A stretch of 64,000 nt of DNA from Streptomyces sp. WM6386 (GCF_000972385.1 NZ_JXTE01000019.1:1-64000); one strand, 5' to 3'; counted from the stretch's first letter, positions 44,060-53,865 are shown. The notes: a model not told the origin generated them from the letters alone. A program made the numbers and translations.

Positions 44060-47000
44060 TGAGCGAGATCACGGACTTCGACACCCTGCGCCGGGCGATG
44101 GCCGAGAACGGCGAACAGCCGGAGGGTCCCGCCCGCAACGCGCGCGCGGAGCAGCTGCTGGTGGCGGCCGAGAAGCTGAACGTCCCGCTCGCCGTGATCG
44201 AGGCGCTCGGACACCAGCTGAAGGTCTACAACTACAGCTCCGAGAAGGACAAGATGTTCGTCCCCTTCGCGCGTCTGCTGCGCATGTGGGACGAGCGGCC
44301 CGAGGACTTCGACGAGTACGAGACCCACACCCTGCACTGGGTCTTCAAGTGGATGTCGTCCGGCATGCTCGACCAGCCGCATGTGCCGCTCGCCTCCGTC
44401 GAGAGGTGGCTCGGCGAGATGGAGCACCGCTACCGGCTCGCCGGGCACTCCGAACGAGCCGTGCGCAGCGCCGAGTTCAACGTCGCCGCGCACATCGGGG
44501 ACGTACCGCGCGCGGAACGGGCGTACGCCGCGTGGCTCGCCGCCGACCGGGACCGCATGGCCGACTGCCACGCGTGCGAGCTGCACGGGCAGGGGTGGTG
44601 GCGGAGCGAGCGGAGCCGGGACGCGGAGGCGCTCGAGCTGTGGGCGCCGGTCCTGGAGGGCGAGCTCAGTTGCGCGCACGAGCCGCACACCTCCCTGGCG
44701 GCCTCCCTGCTGCCCCTGTCGCGCCTCGGCCGTCTCGACGAGGCGCGCGCGAACCATCTGCGGGGCTTCCGGCTCGTACGGGCCATGGAGAGCATGCGCG
44801 GCGCCTACGCGGACCACGTCGAGTTCTGTGCTCTGAGCGGCAACGAGGCGCGCGGGTTGGAGCTGCTCGCGGAGCGGCCCGCGTACTTCACGGACACCGG
44901 GCATCCGCGCAGCGGGCTGGAGTTCCTGAGCGTGGTGGCGCTGCTCATGGACCGGCTGACCGGGCTCGGCCTCGGCGACCGTCAGGTGCCGGGACCGGCC
45001 GGCCGTTCGTGGACGGCCCGCGAACTCGCCACGCACGCGCGTGCGGAGGCCCTCGACCTGGCCGGCCGCTTCGACGCGCGCAACGGCACGGCGCACGTCA
45101 GCGAGCGGGCACGCGCGCGTATGGCGCAGGAGCCGCTGGTGGAGCGATTGCCGCTGGGGGTGCGCTCGGCGAGGACGGCCGCCCCGTCGGCCGCGTCCCC
45201 CGCGGTCGCGCCGGAGGCCGCGGAGCCGGATCTGGCGGCTCTGATCTCCGAGGCGCGGCGGCTGTCGGACGGTCTGCTGCCGAACGCCGTCGAGGCGTGG
45301 GTGGCGGTCTCGCGGGCGGCGCAGGACGTCGAACTGGACCCGCGCGACCGGGCGGAGATCGCCGACCACCAGGCCATGGACCTCGGCCCCGAGGGCATCG
45401 AGCTGTTCGAGCGTGCCGCCGAGCTGTACGCGCAGGCGGGTGACCCGGGTGAGGCGCTGGCCGCACGCGCGCGTGGGGCGTTCGTACGCGCGCTCGCGGG
45501 CGACACCGACGCGGCGCTCACGGCGATCGCCGACCCGTACGACGAGATCCTCGCGCTCTACGCCGAGGACGGCACCGGCGTACGCCAGACCGCGTCCGTG
45601 CTGATGGCACGGGCACGGATCCTGATGCGACGGGTGCAGGAGGCCGGGGAGGCGCCGGAGGGGGACGGCGGCGGGGCGCCGGGCGAGCGGGCGGGCGCCG
45701 ACGGAGTGAGTCCCCTCGGGGAGGACCTTGCCGCGGAGGGGGCGCCGACGTCGGCCGCGACTCCCGTGGACGGCCCGGTCGCGGACGGCCTCCCGTCGAG
45801 TGGCGCCCTTGGTGGCGCTGCCCGCCAGGGTGAGATGCCGGGCGACGGTTCGCCGGCCGGCGGGGTTCCGGGCGGCGACCCGACGGCAGCGGCGGCCCTT
45901 GACGGCGCCGCGACGGCTGCCGGGGGCTCGGACGGCGACCCGTCGACTGCCGAGGTCCCGAATGGCGACCCGACAACAGCCACGCCCCCGGAAGACAACC
46001 CAACGCCAACCGCGGCCCCGGGCGACAATCCGACAGCAGCCGGGGTCTCGGGCAGTAGCCCGACGCCAATCGCGGCCCCGGGCGGCAATCCGACGGCAAC
46101 CGGCGTCTCGGGCCGCCGTCCTTCCATGGCCTCCCTCCAAGCCGACGCCGACGCCGCCGTACGGGAGGTGCTCGCGCTCGTCGACGGACGGGCCGGGGAC
46201 GATGTGCAGCTCGGGTCGCGGGCCGCCGAGGCGTGGGCGATGTTCGCGGAGCTGGCCGTCGGCGCCGGGGAGCTGAGGACCGGGGCGGACCTGTTCCGGC
46301 ATGCCGCGGAGGGGTTCGTGAGGGCCGGGCTGCCGTGGTTCGCCGTGGAGTCCGAGGCCCGGCTGGCGCAGCTCGCCCACCACATGGGCGACGTCGCGGA
46401 GGCCGAGCGGGCACTGCGGGCCGCATTGGAGCACGGCGGACCGTATCTGGAGGCCGTCGGACGGGCCCAGCTGCATCTCCAGCTCGCCGAGGTGCTGGGC
46501 GGCAGGGGGCTGGTCGAGGAGGCCGCCGAGCATGCCCTGGAGGCGGCGCACTGGGCCGACGGGGCCGGCGAGGGACCGGCGCTGGGCGCGTGGGCGCGGC
46601 AGCTGCTCGGCGGATTCCTGCTGCGGCAGGGACGGTGGGCCGAGGCCGCGGAGGTGTTGGAGTCGGCGCTGCCCGACCTGGCCGCCGAGACGCATGGCGA
46701 CGGCGCGGTCGTCCAGGTGCAGTGGTGGCTCGGCGACTGTCTGAGCGAGCTCGGCGAGCACCGTGCGGCGGCCGAACGGCGGCTGCAGGCGGCCGAGATC
46801 GCCAAGCTCTGGCCCGAGCAGCACGACCACGCGACGCTCGCCCATCTCGCCGCCGAGTCCCTCGGCCAGGCCGGGCTGTCCGCCGAGGCGGACCAGGCCT
46901 ACACCCGCGCGGGTGAGCTGTGGCGCGCGCTCGGCGACGTCCACGGCCTGGTCCGCGCCCTGCGCGCCCGTGCCTGGCTCGCGCTGGGCACGGAGGACGG

Positions 47001-47466
47001 GCAGGGCGACGCCCGGGAGCTGATGGCGGCCGCGGTCCGGGAGTGCGAGGAGGCGCTGGGTGCGGACGCCGCCGACGAGGAGGCCCGGCAGCGGCTCGTC
47101 GCCGAGCTCGGGCACACGCTCCGGCAGTTCGGCGACCTGCTCGCCCGTTCCGCCGCCGAGGACGACGATGACGACTCCATCCGGGCCGCGATGGAGGACG
47201 CCCTGTCCCAGGTGACGGAGGCCATCGTGGTGTTCGCCTCGCTCGGCGACGACGCCCTGCACAGCCGTACCGGCGCCGAGCTCGCCGCGGGCTGGCTGGA
47301 GGCCGACCTGAGCCGCCCCGACCGGGCGGCGGCACGCGCGCGTGCGGTGCTGGCGGCGTACGAGGAGTACCAGGCGTACGAGGAGCACGAGGGGAACGAC
47401 ACCGACGAGACGGCACCGGCCCGGCGGGCCGAGGCACAGCAGATGCTCGACGTCCTGGAGGACTAG
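44059..47466 (+). CDS. Large TPR-like helical repeat protein, partner of the HSP90-like ATPase
   Basis: 1135 aa from ATG 44059. No catalytic motif. The N-terminal half (1-520) and C-terminal part (690-1120) are Ala/Leu/Glu-rich helical repeats of TPR type (for example AFVRALAGDTDAALTAIADP, EAERALRAALEHGGPYLEAV, AEVLESALPDLAAETHGDGA). They are joined by a Gly/Pro/Thr linker (about 530-690) with six tandem 10-residue repeats of the type PTxxxxPGDN. C-terminus is acidic. TPR proteins are classic HSP90 co-chaperones, so a complex is plausible; that is inference from adjacency. Confidence 0.8.
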   Translation: MSEITDFDTLRRAMAENGEQPEGPARNARAEQLLVAAEKLNVPLAVIEALGHQLKVYNYSSEKDKMFVPFARLLRMWDERPEDFDEYETHTLHWVFKWMSSGMLDQPHVPLASVERWLGEMEHRYRLAGHSERAVRSAEFNVAAHIGDVPRAERAYAAWLAADRDRMADCHACELHGQGWWRSERSRDAEALELWAPVLEGELSCAHEPHTSLAASLLPLSRLGRLDEARANHLRGFRLVRAMESMRGAYADHVEFCALSGNEARGLELLAERPAYFTDTGHPRSGLEFLSVVALLMDRLTGLGLGDRQVPGPAGRSWTARELATHARAEALDLAGRFDARNGTAHVSERARARMAQEPLVERLPLGVRSARTAAPSAASPAVAPEAAEPDLAALISEARRLSDGLLPNAVEAWVAVSRAAQDVELDPRDRAEIADHQAMDLGPEGIELFERAAELYAQAGDPGEALAARARGAFVRALAGDTDAALTAIADPYDEILALYAEDGTGVRQTASVLMARARILMRRVQEAGEAPEGDGGGAPGERAGADGVSPLGEDLAAEGAPTSAATPVDGPVADGLPSSGALGGAARQGEMPGDGSPAGGVPGGDPTAAAALDGAATAAGGSDGDPSTAEVPNGDPTTATPPEDNPTPTAAPGDNPTAAGVSGSSPTPIAAPGGNPTATGVSGRRPSMASLQADADAAVREVLALVDGRAGDDVQLGSRAAEAWAMFAELAVGAGELRTGADLFRHAAEGFVRAGLPWFAVESEARLAQLAHHMGDVAEAERALRAALEHGGPYLEAVGRAQLHLQLAEVLGGRGLVEEAAEHALEAAHWADGAGEGPALGAWARQLLGGFLLRQGRWAEAAEVLESALPDLAAETHGDGAVVQVQWWLGDCLSELGEHRAAAERRLQAAEIAKLWPEQHDHATLAHLAAESLGQAGLSAEADQAYTRAGELWRALGDVHGLVRALRARAWLALGTEDGQGDARELMAAAVRECEEALGADAADEEARQRLVAELGHTLRQFGDLLARSAAEDDDDDSIRAAMEDALSQVTEAIVVFASLGDDALHSRTGAELAAGWLEADLSRPDRAAARARAVLAAYEEYQAYEEHEGNDTDETAPARRAEAQQMLDVLED
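45940..46119 (+). repeat. Six tandem 30-bp repeats within the TPR-like gene
   Basis: Exactly 6 x 30 bp, encoding decapeptides that begin Pro-Thr/Ser: PSTAEVPNGD, PTTATPPEDN, PTPTAAPGDN, PTAAGVSGSS, PTPIAAPGGN, PTATGVSGRR. Units diverge by several bases but keep phase, consistent with slippage-driven expansion followed by drift. They form a flexible linker. Confidence 0.8.
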
Positions 47467-47477
47467 GGCCCTGGCTG

Positions 47478-49367
47478 CTACTCGACCCCGATGAGCAGCA
47501 GGGCGCCCTGGCGTCCGCCCCGGTACACCACCGTGTCGACGCCGAGGTGTCCCTCACGCACGCGTGCTTCGAGGTGGTCGGCGATGGACTCGGGGGCCTC
47601 GTCGCCGAGGACGAGGGTGACGAGTTCGCCGCCTGCCGAGAGCATGCGGTCCAGGACGGTCTCGGCGGCGGCGGTGACATCCGAGCCGATGACGGCCACA
47701 TCGCCGTCGATGAGGCCGAGGACGTCGCCGGCCTGGCAGATGCCGGCCATGGTCCAGGACTGGCGCTCGGCGACGGCGACCTCGGCGTAGCGGGTCGCGC
47801 CGGCCGCCGAGGTCATCGACACGACGTCCTCGTCGAAGCGGCGCTCGGGCTCGTGCACGGCGAGCGCCGCGATGCCCTGCACGGCGGAGCGGGTCGGGAT
47901 GAGGGCGACGCGGATGCCCTCCGCGCGGGCCTGCTCGGCCGCTGCGGCGGCGGTGTGGCGCAGGTCGGCGTCGTTGGGCAGCAGGACGACCTCGCGCGCG
48001 TGGGCCCGTCGTACGGCTTCGACCATCTCCCCGCTGGCGGGGAGCTCTCCGGGGCGCGCGAGCACGGTGGTGGCGCCGGCCTCGGTGTACAGCCCGGCCA
48101 GGCCCTCGCCGGGCACGACGGCGACGACGGCCCGCTGCACCCGCTCCCGCAGCGGCCGCTCACCACCCCGCGTGTGCACGTCGCCGAGGCCGAAGTGCGT
48201 GATCCGGATCCGGTACGGCCGCCCGGCCTCGACTCCCGCCTCCACCGCGGCACCCGCGTCGTCGACGTGCACATGGACGTTCCACAGCCCGTCGCCGCCC
48301 ACCACGACGAGCGAGTCCCCAAGACCGTCGAGCCGCATCCGCAGCCGGTCCACGGCGTCGTCCTCGGCCTCCAGGAGATAGATCACCTCGAAGGCGGGCC
48401 CACCCTGCGCGAGGGGGCTGTCGGCGCACTCGTCGACGTCACCGAGGCCTGCCGCCCCAGCCGCATGGACATCGGCCCGAGCCGCTGAGCCGGAGTCGAA
48501 GGCCGCCTCGCCCCCGTCGAGGGGCAGGGAGTCTCCGAGCGGATCGCCGTGGGCCACGGAAGTGCCGTCGCCAGGCGCCGCGACACCGTCGGCCGTCTCC
48601 GCGCCACGGGTGTCCACGCGCCCGTGGACAGTCCCTGAGCCTTCGTGGCCCACCCGCGCGAGCCGCCCGGGGACCGCCCCCGGCGCCTCCCCCGTGAACG
48701 TCTGCACCAACGCCCCGAGCACCGCCACCAGCCCCCGCCCCCCGGCGTCGACCACCCCGGCGCGCTCCAGCACGGGCAGCTGGCCCGGAGTCGCCGCGAG
48801 AGCCTCCCGTGCTCCTTCGTAGGCGGCCCGCGCGACCGCCCCGCAGCCGCCGTCGGTCGCCTCGGCCGCGTCGGCCGCCGCCGAGGCGACCGAGAGAACC
48901 GTTCCCTCGACCGGGTGAGCCACGGCCTGGCGGGCGGAGTCGGCGGCGTGCCGGAAGGCGAGCCGCAGGCCGGCTCCGTCGGTGTGAACGGTGTCGCTGT
49001 CGGCGGCGACTACCTGGGCCATGCCGCGCAGCAGCTGCGCGAGGATCGTGCCGGAGTTGCCCCGGGCGCCTATGAGGGCACCGTGCGCCATCGCGCGCGC
49101 CGCGTCGGACGACGACGGCTTCCCGGCACCCCCCGAGCCGCCCAGGTGGCCTCCGGGGCCGACCTCGTGGCCCGCGAACACGGCCTCGACGGCCGCGACG
49201 GCGGACTCCATGGTCAGGTAGAGGTTGGTGCCGGTGTCCCCGTCGGCGACGGGGTAGACATTGATCGCGTCGATCTCCTCGCGCGCCCGCCCCAGCGCCG
49301 ACAGCGCGAGGCCGCACCAGGTGCGTACCGCGAGAGCATCGAAGAATGTCTGCGGCACCTGCGCCAC
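47478..49367 (-). CDS. DAK2-domain (FakA/YloV-like) protein
   Basis: 629 aa. DhaL-type ATP site at the N-terminus: INVYPVADGDTGTNLYLTM (Asp cluster binds Mg-ATP), GARGNSGTILAQLLRG and ERAGVVDAGGRGL. The C-terminal half (about 340-629) is the FakA-type domain. A poorly conserved Gly/Asp/Ala-rich insert lies between (about 230-330). FakA phosphorylates fatty acids held by FakB in Gram-positives; whether this is a fatty-acid kinase is not known. Normally next to recG; here the HSP90/TPR pair separates them. Confidence 0.88.
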   Translation of the reverse strand: MAQVPQTFFDALAVRTWCGLALSALGRAREEIDAINVYPVADGDTGTNLYLTMESAVAAVEAVFAGHEVGPGGHLGGSGGAGKPSSSDAARAMAHGALIGARGNSGTILAQLLRGMAQVVAADSDTVHTDGAGLRLAFRHAADSARQAVAHPVEGTVLSVASAAADAAEATDGGCGAVARAAYEGAREALAATPGQLPVLERAGVVDAGGRGLVAVLGALVQTFTGEAPGAVPGRLARVGHEGSGTVHGRVDTRGAETADGVAAPGDGTSVAHGDPLGDSLPLDGGEAAFDSGSAARADVHAAGAAGLGDVDECADSPLAQGGPAFEVIYLLEAEDDAVDRLRMRLDGLGDSLVVVGGDGLWNVHVHVDDAGAAVEAGVEAGRPYRIRITHFGLGDVHTRGGERPLRERVQRAVVAVVPGEGLAGLYTEAGATTVLARPGELPASGEMVEAVRRAHAREVVLLPNDADLRHTAAAAAEQARAEGIRVALIPTRSAVQGIAALAVHEPERRFDEDVVSMTSAAGATRYAEVAVAERQSWTMAGICQAGDVLGLIDGDVAVIGSDVTAAAETVLDRMLSAGGELVTLVLGDEAPESIADHLEARVREGHLGVDTVVYRGGRQGALLLIGVE

Positions 49368-49468
49368 CTGCGCCTCCCTGAGCTGCCCGGATGTGGACGC
49401 AGCGTAGACCCCGAAGAGGTGTCCGCCGGAAGAGGGCCTGGAGCAGGCCCATGGGCAGCCATGGTAGT

Positions 49469-49498
49469 TTCGTTGTACTGGCGCAGTCGTTGTATGCT
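49469..49498 (+). promoter_or_regulatory. Candidate rpmB promoter
   Basis: -35 TTCGTT (49469-49474), 18 bp, -10 TATGCT (49493-49498), giving a leader of about 120 bases before the rpmB GTG. The leader contains a short CCCGG/CCGGG hairpin at about 49573. Confidence 0.4.
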
Positions 49499-49625
49499 GC
49501 TCCGGTTGCCCGATCTCATCGGGTCATTTCCCCCGGCAGCGCCACTCAGATCTCTGATCCTACGATCTCGATCCCGGCACGCCGGGTTCTATCCGTAAGT
49601 GCATCTGAAGTCTTTGGAGTGACCC

Positions 49626-49811
49626 GTGGCTGCCAACTGCGACGTCTGCGGCAAGGGGCCGGGCTTCGGCAACAACATCTCGCACTCGCACCGCCGTACG
49701 TCCCGTCGCTGGAACCCGAACATCCAGCGCGTCCGTACCGTGGTCAGCGGGACGCCGAAGCGCGTGAACGCTTGCACCTCGTGCATCAAGGCCGGCAAGG
49801 TCTCGCGCTGA
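49626..49811 (+). CDS. rpmB: 50S ribosomal protein L28 (zinc-binding form)
   Basis: 61 aa from GTG 49626, preceded by [33 protein letters not shown] and [11 protein letters not shown] are diagnostic. CDVC and CTSC supply four zinc ligands, so this is the C+ form; zinc-free paralogs are often Zur-controlled in actinobacteria. Followed by a hairpin terminator. Confidence 0.97.
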   Translation: MAANCDVCGKGPGFGNNISHSHRRTSRRWNPNIQRVRTVVSGTPKRVNACTSCIKAGKVSR

Positions 49812-49852
49812 CGCACAGTTAAGCGCGCGGCCACTGCTGGTTCGCTGTAAGT

Positions 49853-49890
49853 AGCCGGTCCACCGTGAGGTGGGTCGGCTTCTTGCTGTA
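49853..49890 (+). terminator. rpmB terminator
   Basis: 12-bp stem AGCCGGTCCACC/GGTGGGTCGGCT (two G-U pairs) with a GTGA tetraloop, followed by TCTTGCTGT. Confidence 0.75.
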
Positions 49891-49938
49891 CCTGACAAGG
49901 GTCCGACTGTTCAGACGACTGTCAGACGGTCACGGCCA

Positions 49939-50757
49939 TCAGGCCGAGGCAGTACCCGGCCCTGCCGGGGACCTGAGGGCCCACCCGTGATCCACGGGCC
50001 CGATACCCCCGCCCAGCGCGAACCCGGCCCGGATCGCCCCGGTGACGTACTTCTTGGCCGCCGCCACCGCCTCCGGCACGGACTGACCCTTGGCGAGGTG
50101 CGAGGCGATCGCCGAGGCGAGCGTGCAGCCGGTGCCGTGGGTGTGCCGGTTGTCGTAGCGGGGCGAGCGCAGCCAGTGTTCCTGCGAGCCGTCGGTGAGC
50201 AGATCGACGGCGTCGCCGGTGAGATGGCCGCCCTTGATGAGGGCCCACCGCGGCCCGTACGACAGGACGGCGGCCGCGGCCCGGCGCAGGTCCTCCTCGG
50301 TCTCCACCCGCACGCCGGTGAGTTGCGCCACCTCGTCGAGGTTCGGTGTCGCCACCGTGGCCACCGGAAGCAGCTTCGTCCGGACGGAGTCCAGCGCGGA
50401 CGCGGCCAGCAGCGAGTCGCCGTGCTTGGAGATGCCGACCGGGTCGACGACGGCCGGGGCGTCCGTGCCGCCGATCAATGCGGCCACCGCCTCGACGAGT
50501 TCCGCGGAGGCCAGCATGCCGGTCTTCACGGCCTGTACGCCGATGTCGTCGGCGACACTGCGGTACTGGGCCCGCACGGCCGCCACCGGCAGCTCCCAAG
50601 CCCCCTGCACGCCGAGGGAGTTCTGCGCGGTGACGGCCGTGACGACGCTCATGCCGTGCACGCCGAGCGCGAGCATCGTCTTCAGGTCGGCCTGGATCCC
50701 GGCGCCTCCGCCGGAGTCGGAGCCCGCGACCGTCAGTACCCTCGGCGGTGCGCTCAC
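49939..50757 (-). CDS. thiD: Hydroxymethylpyrimidine/phosphomethylpyrimidine kinase
   Basis: 272 aa ribokinase-like fold. [20 protein letters not shown] at the N-terminus, [25 protein letters not shown] and the anion hole [14 protein letters not shown] near the C-terminus. In most ThiD the third reads DPVMVAKSG, so V-G-I-S is a small variation. Makes HMP-PP for thiamine. GTG start overlaps the thiL stop by 4 bp. Confidence 0.95.
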   Translation of the reverse strand: MSAPPRVLTVAGSDSGGGAGIQADLKTMLALGVHGMSVVTAVTAQNSLGVQGAWELPVAAVRAQYRSVADDIGVQAVKTGMLASAELVEAVAALIGGTDAPAVVDPVGISKHGDSLLAASALDSVRTKLLPVATVATPNLDEVAQLTGVRVETEEDLRRAAAAVLSYGPRWALIKGGHLTGDAVDLLTDGSQEHWLRSPRYDNRHTHGTGCTLASAIASHLAKGQSVPEAVAAAKKYVTGAIRAGFALGGGIGPVDHGWALRSPAGPGTASA

Positions 50758-51719
50758 GACTCGATGTCCCCGAAGTGGTCCCAGCCGCCCTTGCTGGTCC
50801 AGGGCGCCCCGTCGACCGTCACCTGGGGCAGCGCCGAGGGGTTGAGGACCTCGCCGATGACCTTCCAGCGGGCCGGCAGCTTCACGTCCGGCGGGAACGT
50901 CGCCACGATCGCGTGGTCCTCGCCCCCGGTGAGCACCCACTGCATGGGGTCGACGCCGACGGCCTGCCCGATGTCGTTCATCTGGGACGGGATGTCGATC
51001 GCGCCGGAACGGATGTCGATACGGACCTTGCTGGCCTCGGCGATGTGTCCGAGGTCGGCGATCAATCCGTCGCTCACGTCGCACATCGCGGTCGCGCCGA
51101 GCCCGGCGGCCGCGGGGCCCGCGTGGTACGGCGGTTCGGGGCGCCGGTGCGCCTCCACGAAGGCGCGCGGCGAGCGGAAGCCGCGGGAGAGCACCGCGAA
51201 CCCGGCCGCGGACCAGCCCAGCCAGCCGGTCACCGCGACGAGGTCGCCGGGCTGTGCGCCGCCGCGCGTGACGGGCTCCTGGTTGCGCAGATCGCCGAGC
51301 GCGGTGATGGAGACCATGATCGTGTCTCCTCGTACGACATCCCCGCCCACGACCGACGCGCCCGCCACCTGGCACTCGTCCCGCAGCCCGTCCATCAGTT
51401 CGCTCGCCCAGGTGACCGGGAGTTCGGCCGGCGCGACCAGACCGAGCAGGAGAGCCGTCGGTACGGCGCCCATGGCGGCGATGTCCGCGAGGTTCTGTGC
51501 GGCGGCCTTGCGGCCCACGTCGTAGGCCGTGGACCAGTCGCGGCGGAAGTGCCGTCCCTCCAGGAGGATGTCGGTGCTGGCCACGACCCGGCGGTCGGGA
51601 GCGGCCACCACCGCGGCGTCGTCGCCGGGGCCGACCCGGACCGCCGGGGTGGTGGTGAGACGGGAGGTGAGCTCCCTGATGAGCCCGAACTCCCCGAGCT
51701 CACCAACAGTGCCCTTCAT
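50754..51719 (-). CDS. thiL: Thiamine-monophosphate kinase
   Basis: 321 aa from ATG 51719 ([20 protein letters not shown]) with GAAAGGG upstream. PurM-like fold with [30 protein letters not shown] and [18 protein letters not shown]. Makes thiamine diphosphate. Coupled to thiD. Confidence 0.95.
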   Translation of the reverse strand: MKGTVGELGEFGLIRELTSRLTTTPAVRVGPGDDAAVVAAPDRRVVASTDILLEGRHFRRDWSTAYDVGRKAAAQNLADIAAMGAVPTALLLGLVAPAELPVTWASELMDGLRDECQVAGASVVGGDVVRGDTIMVSITALGDLRNQEPVTRGGAQPGDLVAVTGWLGWSAAGFAVLSRGFRSPRAFVEAHRRPEPPYHAGPAAAGLGATAMCDVSDGLIADLGHIAEASKVRIDIRSGAIDIPSQMNDIGQAVGVDPMQWVLTGGEDHAIVATFPPDVKLPARWKVIGEVLNPSALPQVTVDGAPWTSKGGWDHFGDIES

Positions 51720-51924
51720 TGCCCTTTCGCCCCTTCTGTCCCTTGTTATGCCCGGTCGCGCGTGACCAGTGTCCTCGATACGGTCGAAGAGACCGTCAAC
51801 TTCTGTCATGCCTGCCCCCGGCGCGGAGGCCGCTGGCCCCGCAGGTCTCCCCGCGGCGAGCGGCGACGCGATACCGTGGCGTTCCTTTTCCCCACATGAT
51901 CCTCGTGGCCGCCCTGGAGGTTCC

Positions 51925-52158
51925 GTGGTACAGGCGTACATCCTGATCCAGACGGAGGTCGGCAAAGCGTCGACCGTCGCCGAGACGATCAGCAAGATTC
52001 CTGGGGTGATCCAGGCCGAGGACGTGACAGGACCTTATGACGTGATCGTGCGGGCGCAGGCCGACACCGTGGACGACCTGGGCCGCATGGTGGTCGCGAA
52101 GGTCCAGCAAGTGGACGGCATCACCCGCACCCTGACCTGCCCGGTCGTCCATCTGTAG
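51925..52158 (+). CDS. Lrp/AsnC ligand-binding (RAM) domain protein
   Basis: 77 aa, a stand-alone RAM domain without a DNA-binding half: VQAYILIQTEVGKASTVAET, then KIPGVIQAEDVTGPYDVIVR and VVAKVQQVDGITRT. GTG start has GGAGG close upstream. Such proteins form ring oligomers that bind amino acids; role unknown. It lies 20 bp before the lipoprotein gene. Confidence 0.9.
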   Translation: MVQAYILIQTEVGKASTVAETISKIPGVIQAEDVTGPYDVIVRAQADTVDDLGRMVVAKVQQVDGITRTLTCPVVHL

Positions 52159-52178
52159 CCCCCGTCTACCCTTGGCCG

Positions 52179-52682
52179 GTGAACTTTTTCCGTCACCGGC
52201 ACCGCACTGTCCTCGGGCTGCCCGCCCTGGCCCTGCTGATCGTCACCACAGGGTGCTCCTCAGCAGACGACAGTGACTCGGTGACGGTTCCCAGCCCCAC
52301 GGCGAAGGTCGCGAAGCTGTGCCGAAACCTGGACAGTGTCCTGCCGGACAAGGTCGACGGTCTCGACCGGCATGATCCCGAGCCCGCGTCCGCGCTGACT
52401 GCGGGCTGGGGAAGCCCGGCGATCATACTGCGCTGCGGTGTCGTCCGGCCGCCGAAGATGGTCGACCCCAAGGTCGCGACCGGAAGCGACCCCAAGGCGA
52501 TAGCGGGCGAGGTGAACGGCGTCGAGTGGCTCATGGAGAAGCAGGACGACGGATCGACCCGCTTCACCACGGCCAACCGCCGGGCGTACGTCGAGGTGAC
52601 GGTCCCCGAGGGGCGGGACACCGCGGGGATGCTGACCGACATGGCCTCGTCGGTCAAGAAGGCGATCCCCTTCGGGAAGTGA
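52179..52682 (+). CDS. DUF3515 family lipoprotein
   Basis: 167 aa from GTG 52179. Signal peptide with lipobox LIVTTGCS (lipidated Cys26), then a soluble extracellular domain with two further Cys (CRNLDSVLP and LRCGVVRPP) probably disulfide-bonded. DUF3515 is common in actinobacteria, function unknown. Convergent with ddlA; only 25 bp separate the two stop codons. Confidence 0.85.
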   Translation: MNFFRHRHRTVLGLPALALLIVTTGCSSADDSDSVTVPSPTAKVAKLCRNLDSVLPDKVDGLDRHDPEPASALTAGWGSPAIILRCGVVRPPKMVDPKVATGSDPKAIAGEVNGVEWLMEKQDDGSTRFTTANRRAYVEVTVPEGRDTAGMLTDMASSVKKAIPFGK

Positions 52683-52707
52683 GCCCTACGGCTTCCCGGA
52701 GGGGCCG

Positions 52708-53865
52708 CTAGCGGAGCCCCGTGGAGCGCCTGAGCGCCGCCTGGATCAGCCGGTCCACCAGCTCCGGGTAGCTGACCCCGGTCGCCTGCCACATCTGCGG
52801 GTACATCGAGATCGGGGTGAAGCCCGGCATCGTGTTGATCTCGTTGATGACGAACTCCCCGTCCTCCGTGAGGAAGAAGTCCGCGCGCACCAGGCCCTCG
52901 CAGGACGCCGCGTCGAAGGCCGCCACGGCGAGGCGCTGGACCTCCGCCGTCTCCTGCGGGGTCAGCGGGGCCGGGACGATGCCCGGGGTGGAGTCGATGT
53001 ACTTGGCCTCGAAGTCGTAGTACGCGTGCGCGTCCGGCGGCGGGATCTCCGCGGGGACCGAGGCCCGCGGGCCGTCCTCGAACTCCAGGACACCGCACTC
53101 GATCTCACGGCCGCGCAGCGCCGCCTCGACGAGGATCTTCGGGTCGTGCCGCTGGGCCTCGGCGATCGCCTCGTCCAGCCCGGACAGGTCGTCGACCTTG
53201 GTGATGCCGATCGACGAACCCGCGCGCGCGGGCTTCACGAACAGCGGCCAGCCGTGCTCGCCGACCAGGTCGACGATCTTCTTGCGGGCGGCCGGCTCGT
53301 CCTGCTCCCACTCACGGGGCCGAATCACCACGTACGGGCCGACCTTGAGCCCGAAGGAGGTGAACACCCGCTTCATGTACTCCTTGTCCTGGCCGACGGC
53401 CGAGGCGAGCACGCCCGAGCCGACGTACGGGACACCGGAGAGCTCCAGCAGGCCCTGGAGGGTGCCGTCCTCGCCGTAGGGGCCGTGCAGGACGGGGAAG
53501 ACGACATCGACCTCGCCGAGTGCCTTGGGCACCGATCCCGGCTCGCTGTAGACGACTTCACGGTTCGCGGGGTCGACGGGGAGCACCACGCCGCCCTCCG
53601 GCGACTCGGCGAGCTCCTCGATGTCCGGCGTACGGCGGTCGGTGATCGCCATGCGTTCCGGTTCGTCGGCGATGAGGGCCCAACGCCCGTCCCTGGTGAT
53701 GCCGATCGGCAGGACCTCGTACTTGGTCCGGTCGATGGCCTTGAGGACGGCGCCGCCGGTGACCACGGAGATCCCGTGTTCGGAGCTGCGCCCGCCGGAC
53801 ACGACGGCCACGCGCGGCTTGCGAGGCGGCTGCTCGGGGCTCTGGGAGAGGTTCTCGGTGCTCAT
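52708..53865 (-). CDS. ddlA: D-alanine--D-alanine ligase
   Basis: 385 aa ATP-grasp enzyme. VAVVSGGRSSEHGISVVTGG at the N-terminus, HGPYGEDGTLQGLLE, KPARAGSSIGITKV and the metal site NEINTMPGFTPISMYPQM. Makes D-Ala-D-Ala for peptidoglycan; residues are those of a normal ligase, not of a vancomycin-type D-Ala-D-Lac variant as far as one can tell by eye. Next to gpsA. Confidence 0.95.
   Translation of the reverse strand: MSTENLSQSPEQPPRKPRVAVVSGGRSSEHGISVVTGGAVLKAIDRTKYEVLPIGITRDGRWALIADEPERMAITDRRTPDIEELAESPEGGVVLPVDPANREVVYSEPGSVPKALGEVDVVFPVLHGPYGEDGTLQGLLELSGVPYVGSGVLASAVGQDKEYMKRVFTSFGLKVGPYVVIRPREWEQDEPAARKKIVDLVGEHGWPLFVKPARAGSSIGITKVDDLSGLDEAIAEAQRHDPKILVEAALRGREIECGVLEFEDGPRASVPAEIPPPDAHAYYDFEAKYIDSTPGIVPAPLTPQETAEVQRLAVAAFDAASCEGLVRADFFLTEDGEFVINEINTMPGFTPISMYPQMWQATGVSYPELVDRLIQAALRRSTGLR

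Noticed and set aside
43867..47388. A 1173-codon open frame antisense to the TPR-like gene (and similar long antisense frames opposite comM, ffh, glnD, smc and recG).
   Set aside because: Long antisense frames are an expected by-product of GC-rich codon use. Their products are Arg/Gly/Pro/His-rich without domains, and they lack ribosome binding sites.
49573..49590. Ribosomal-protein autoregulatory leader structure before rpmB.
   Set aside because: Only a 5-bp hairpin is visible; too little to call an RNA regulator.
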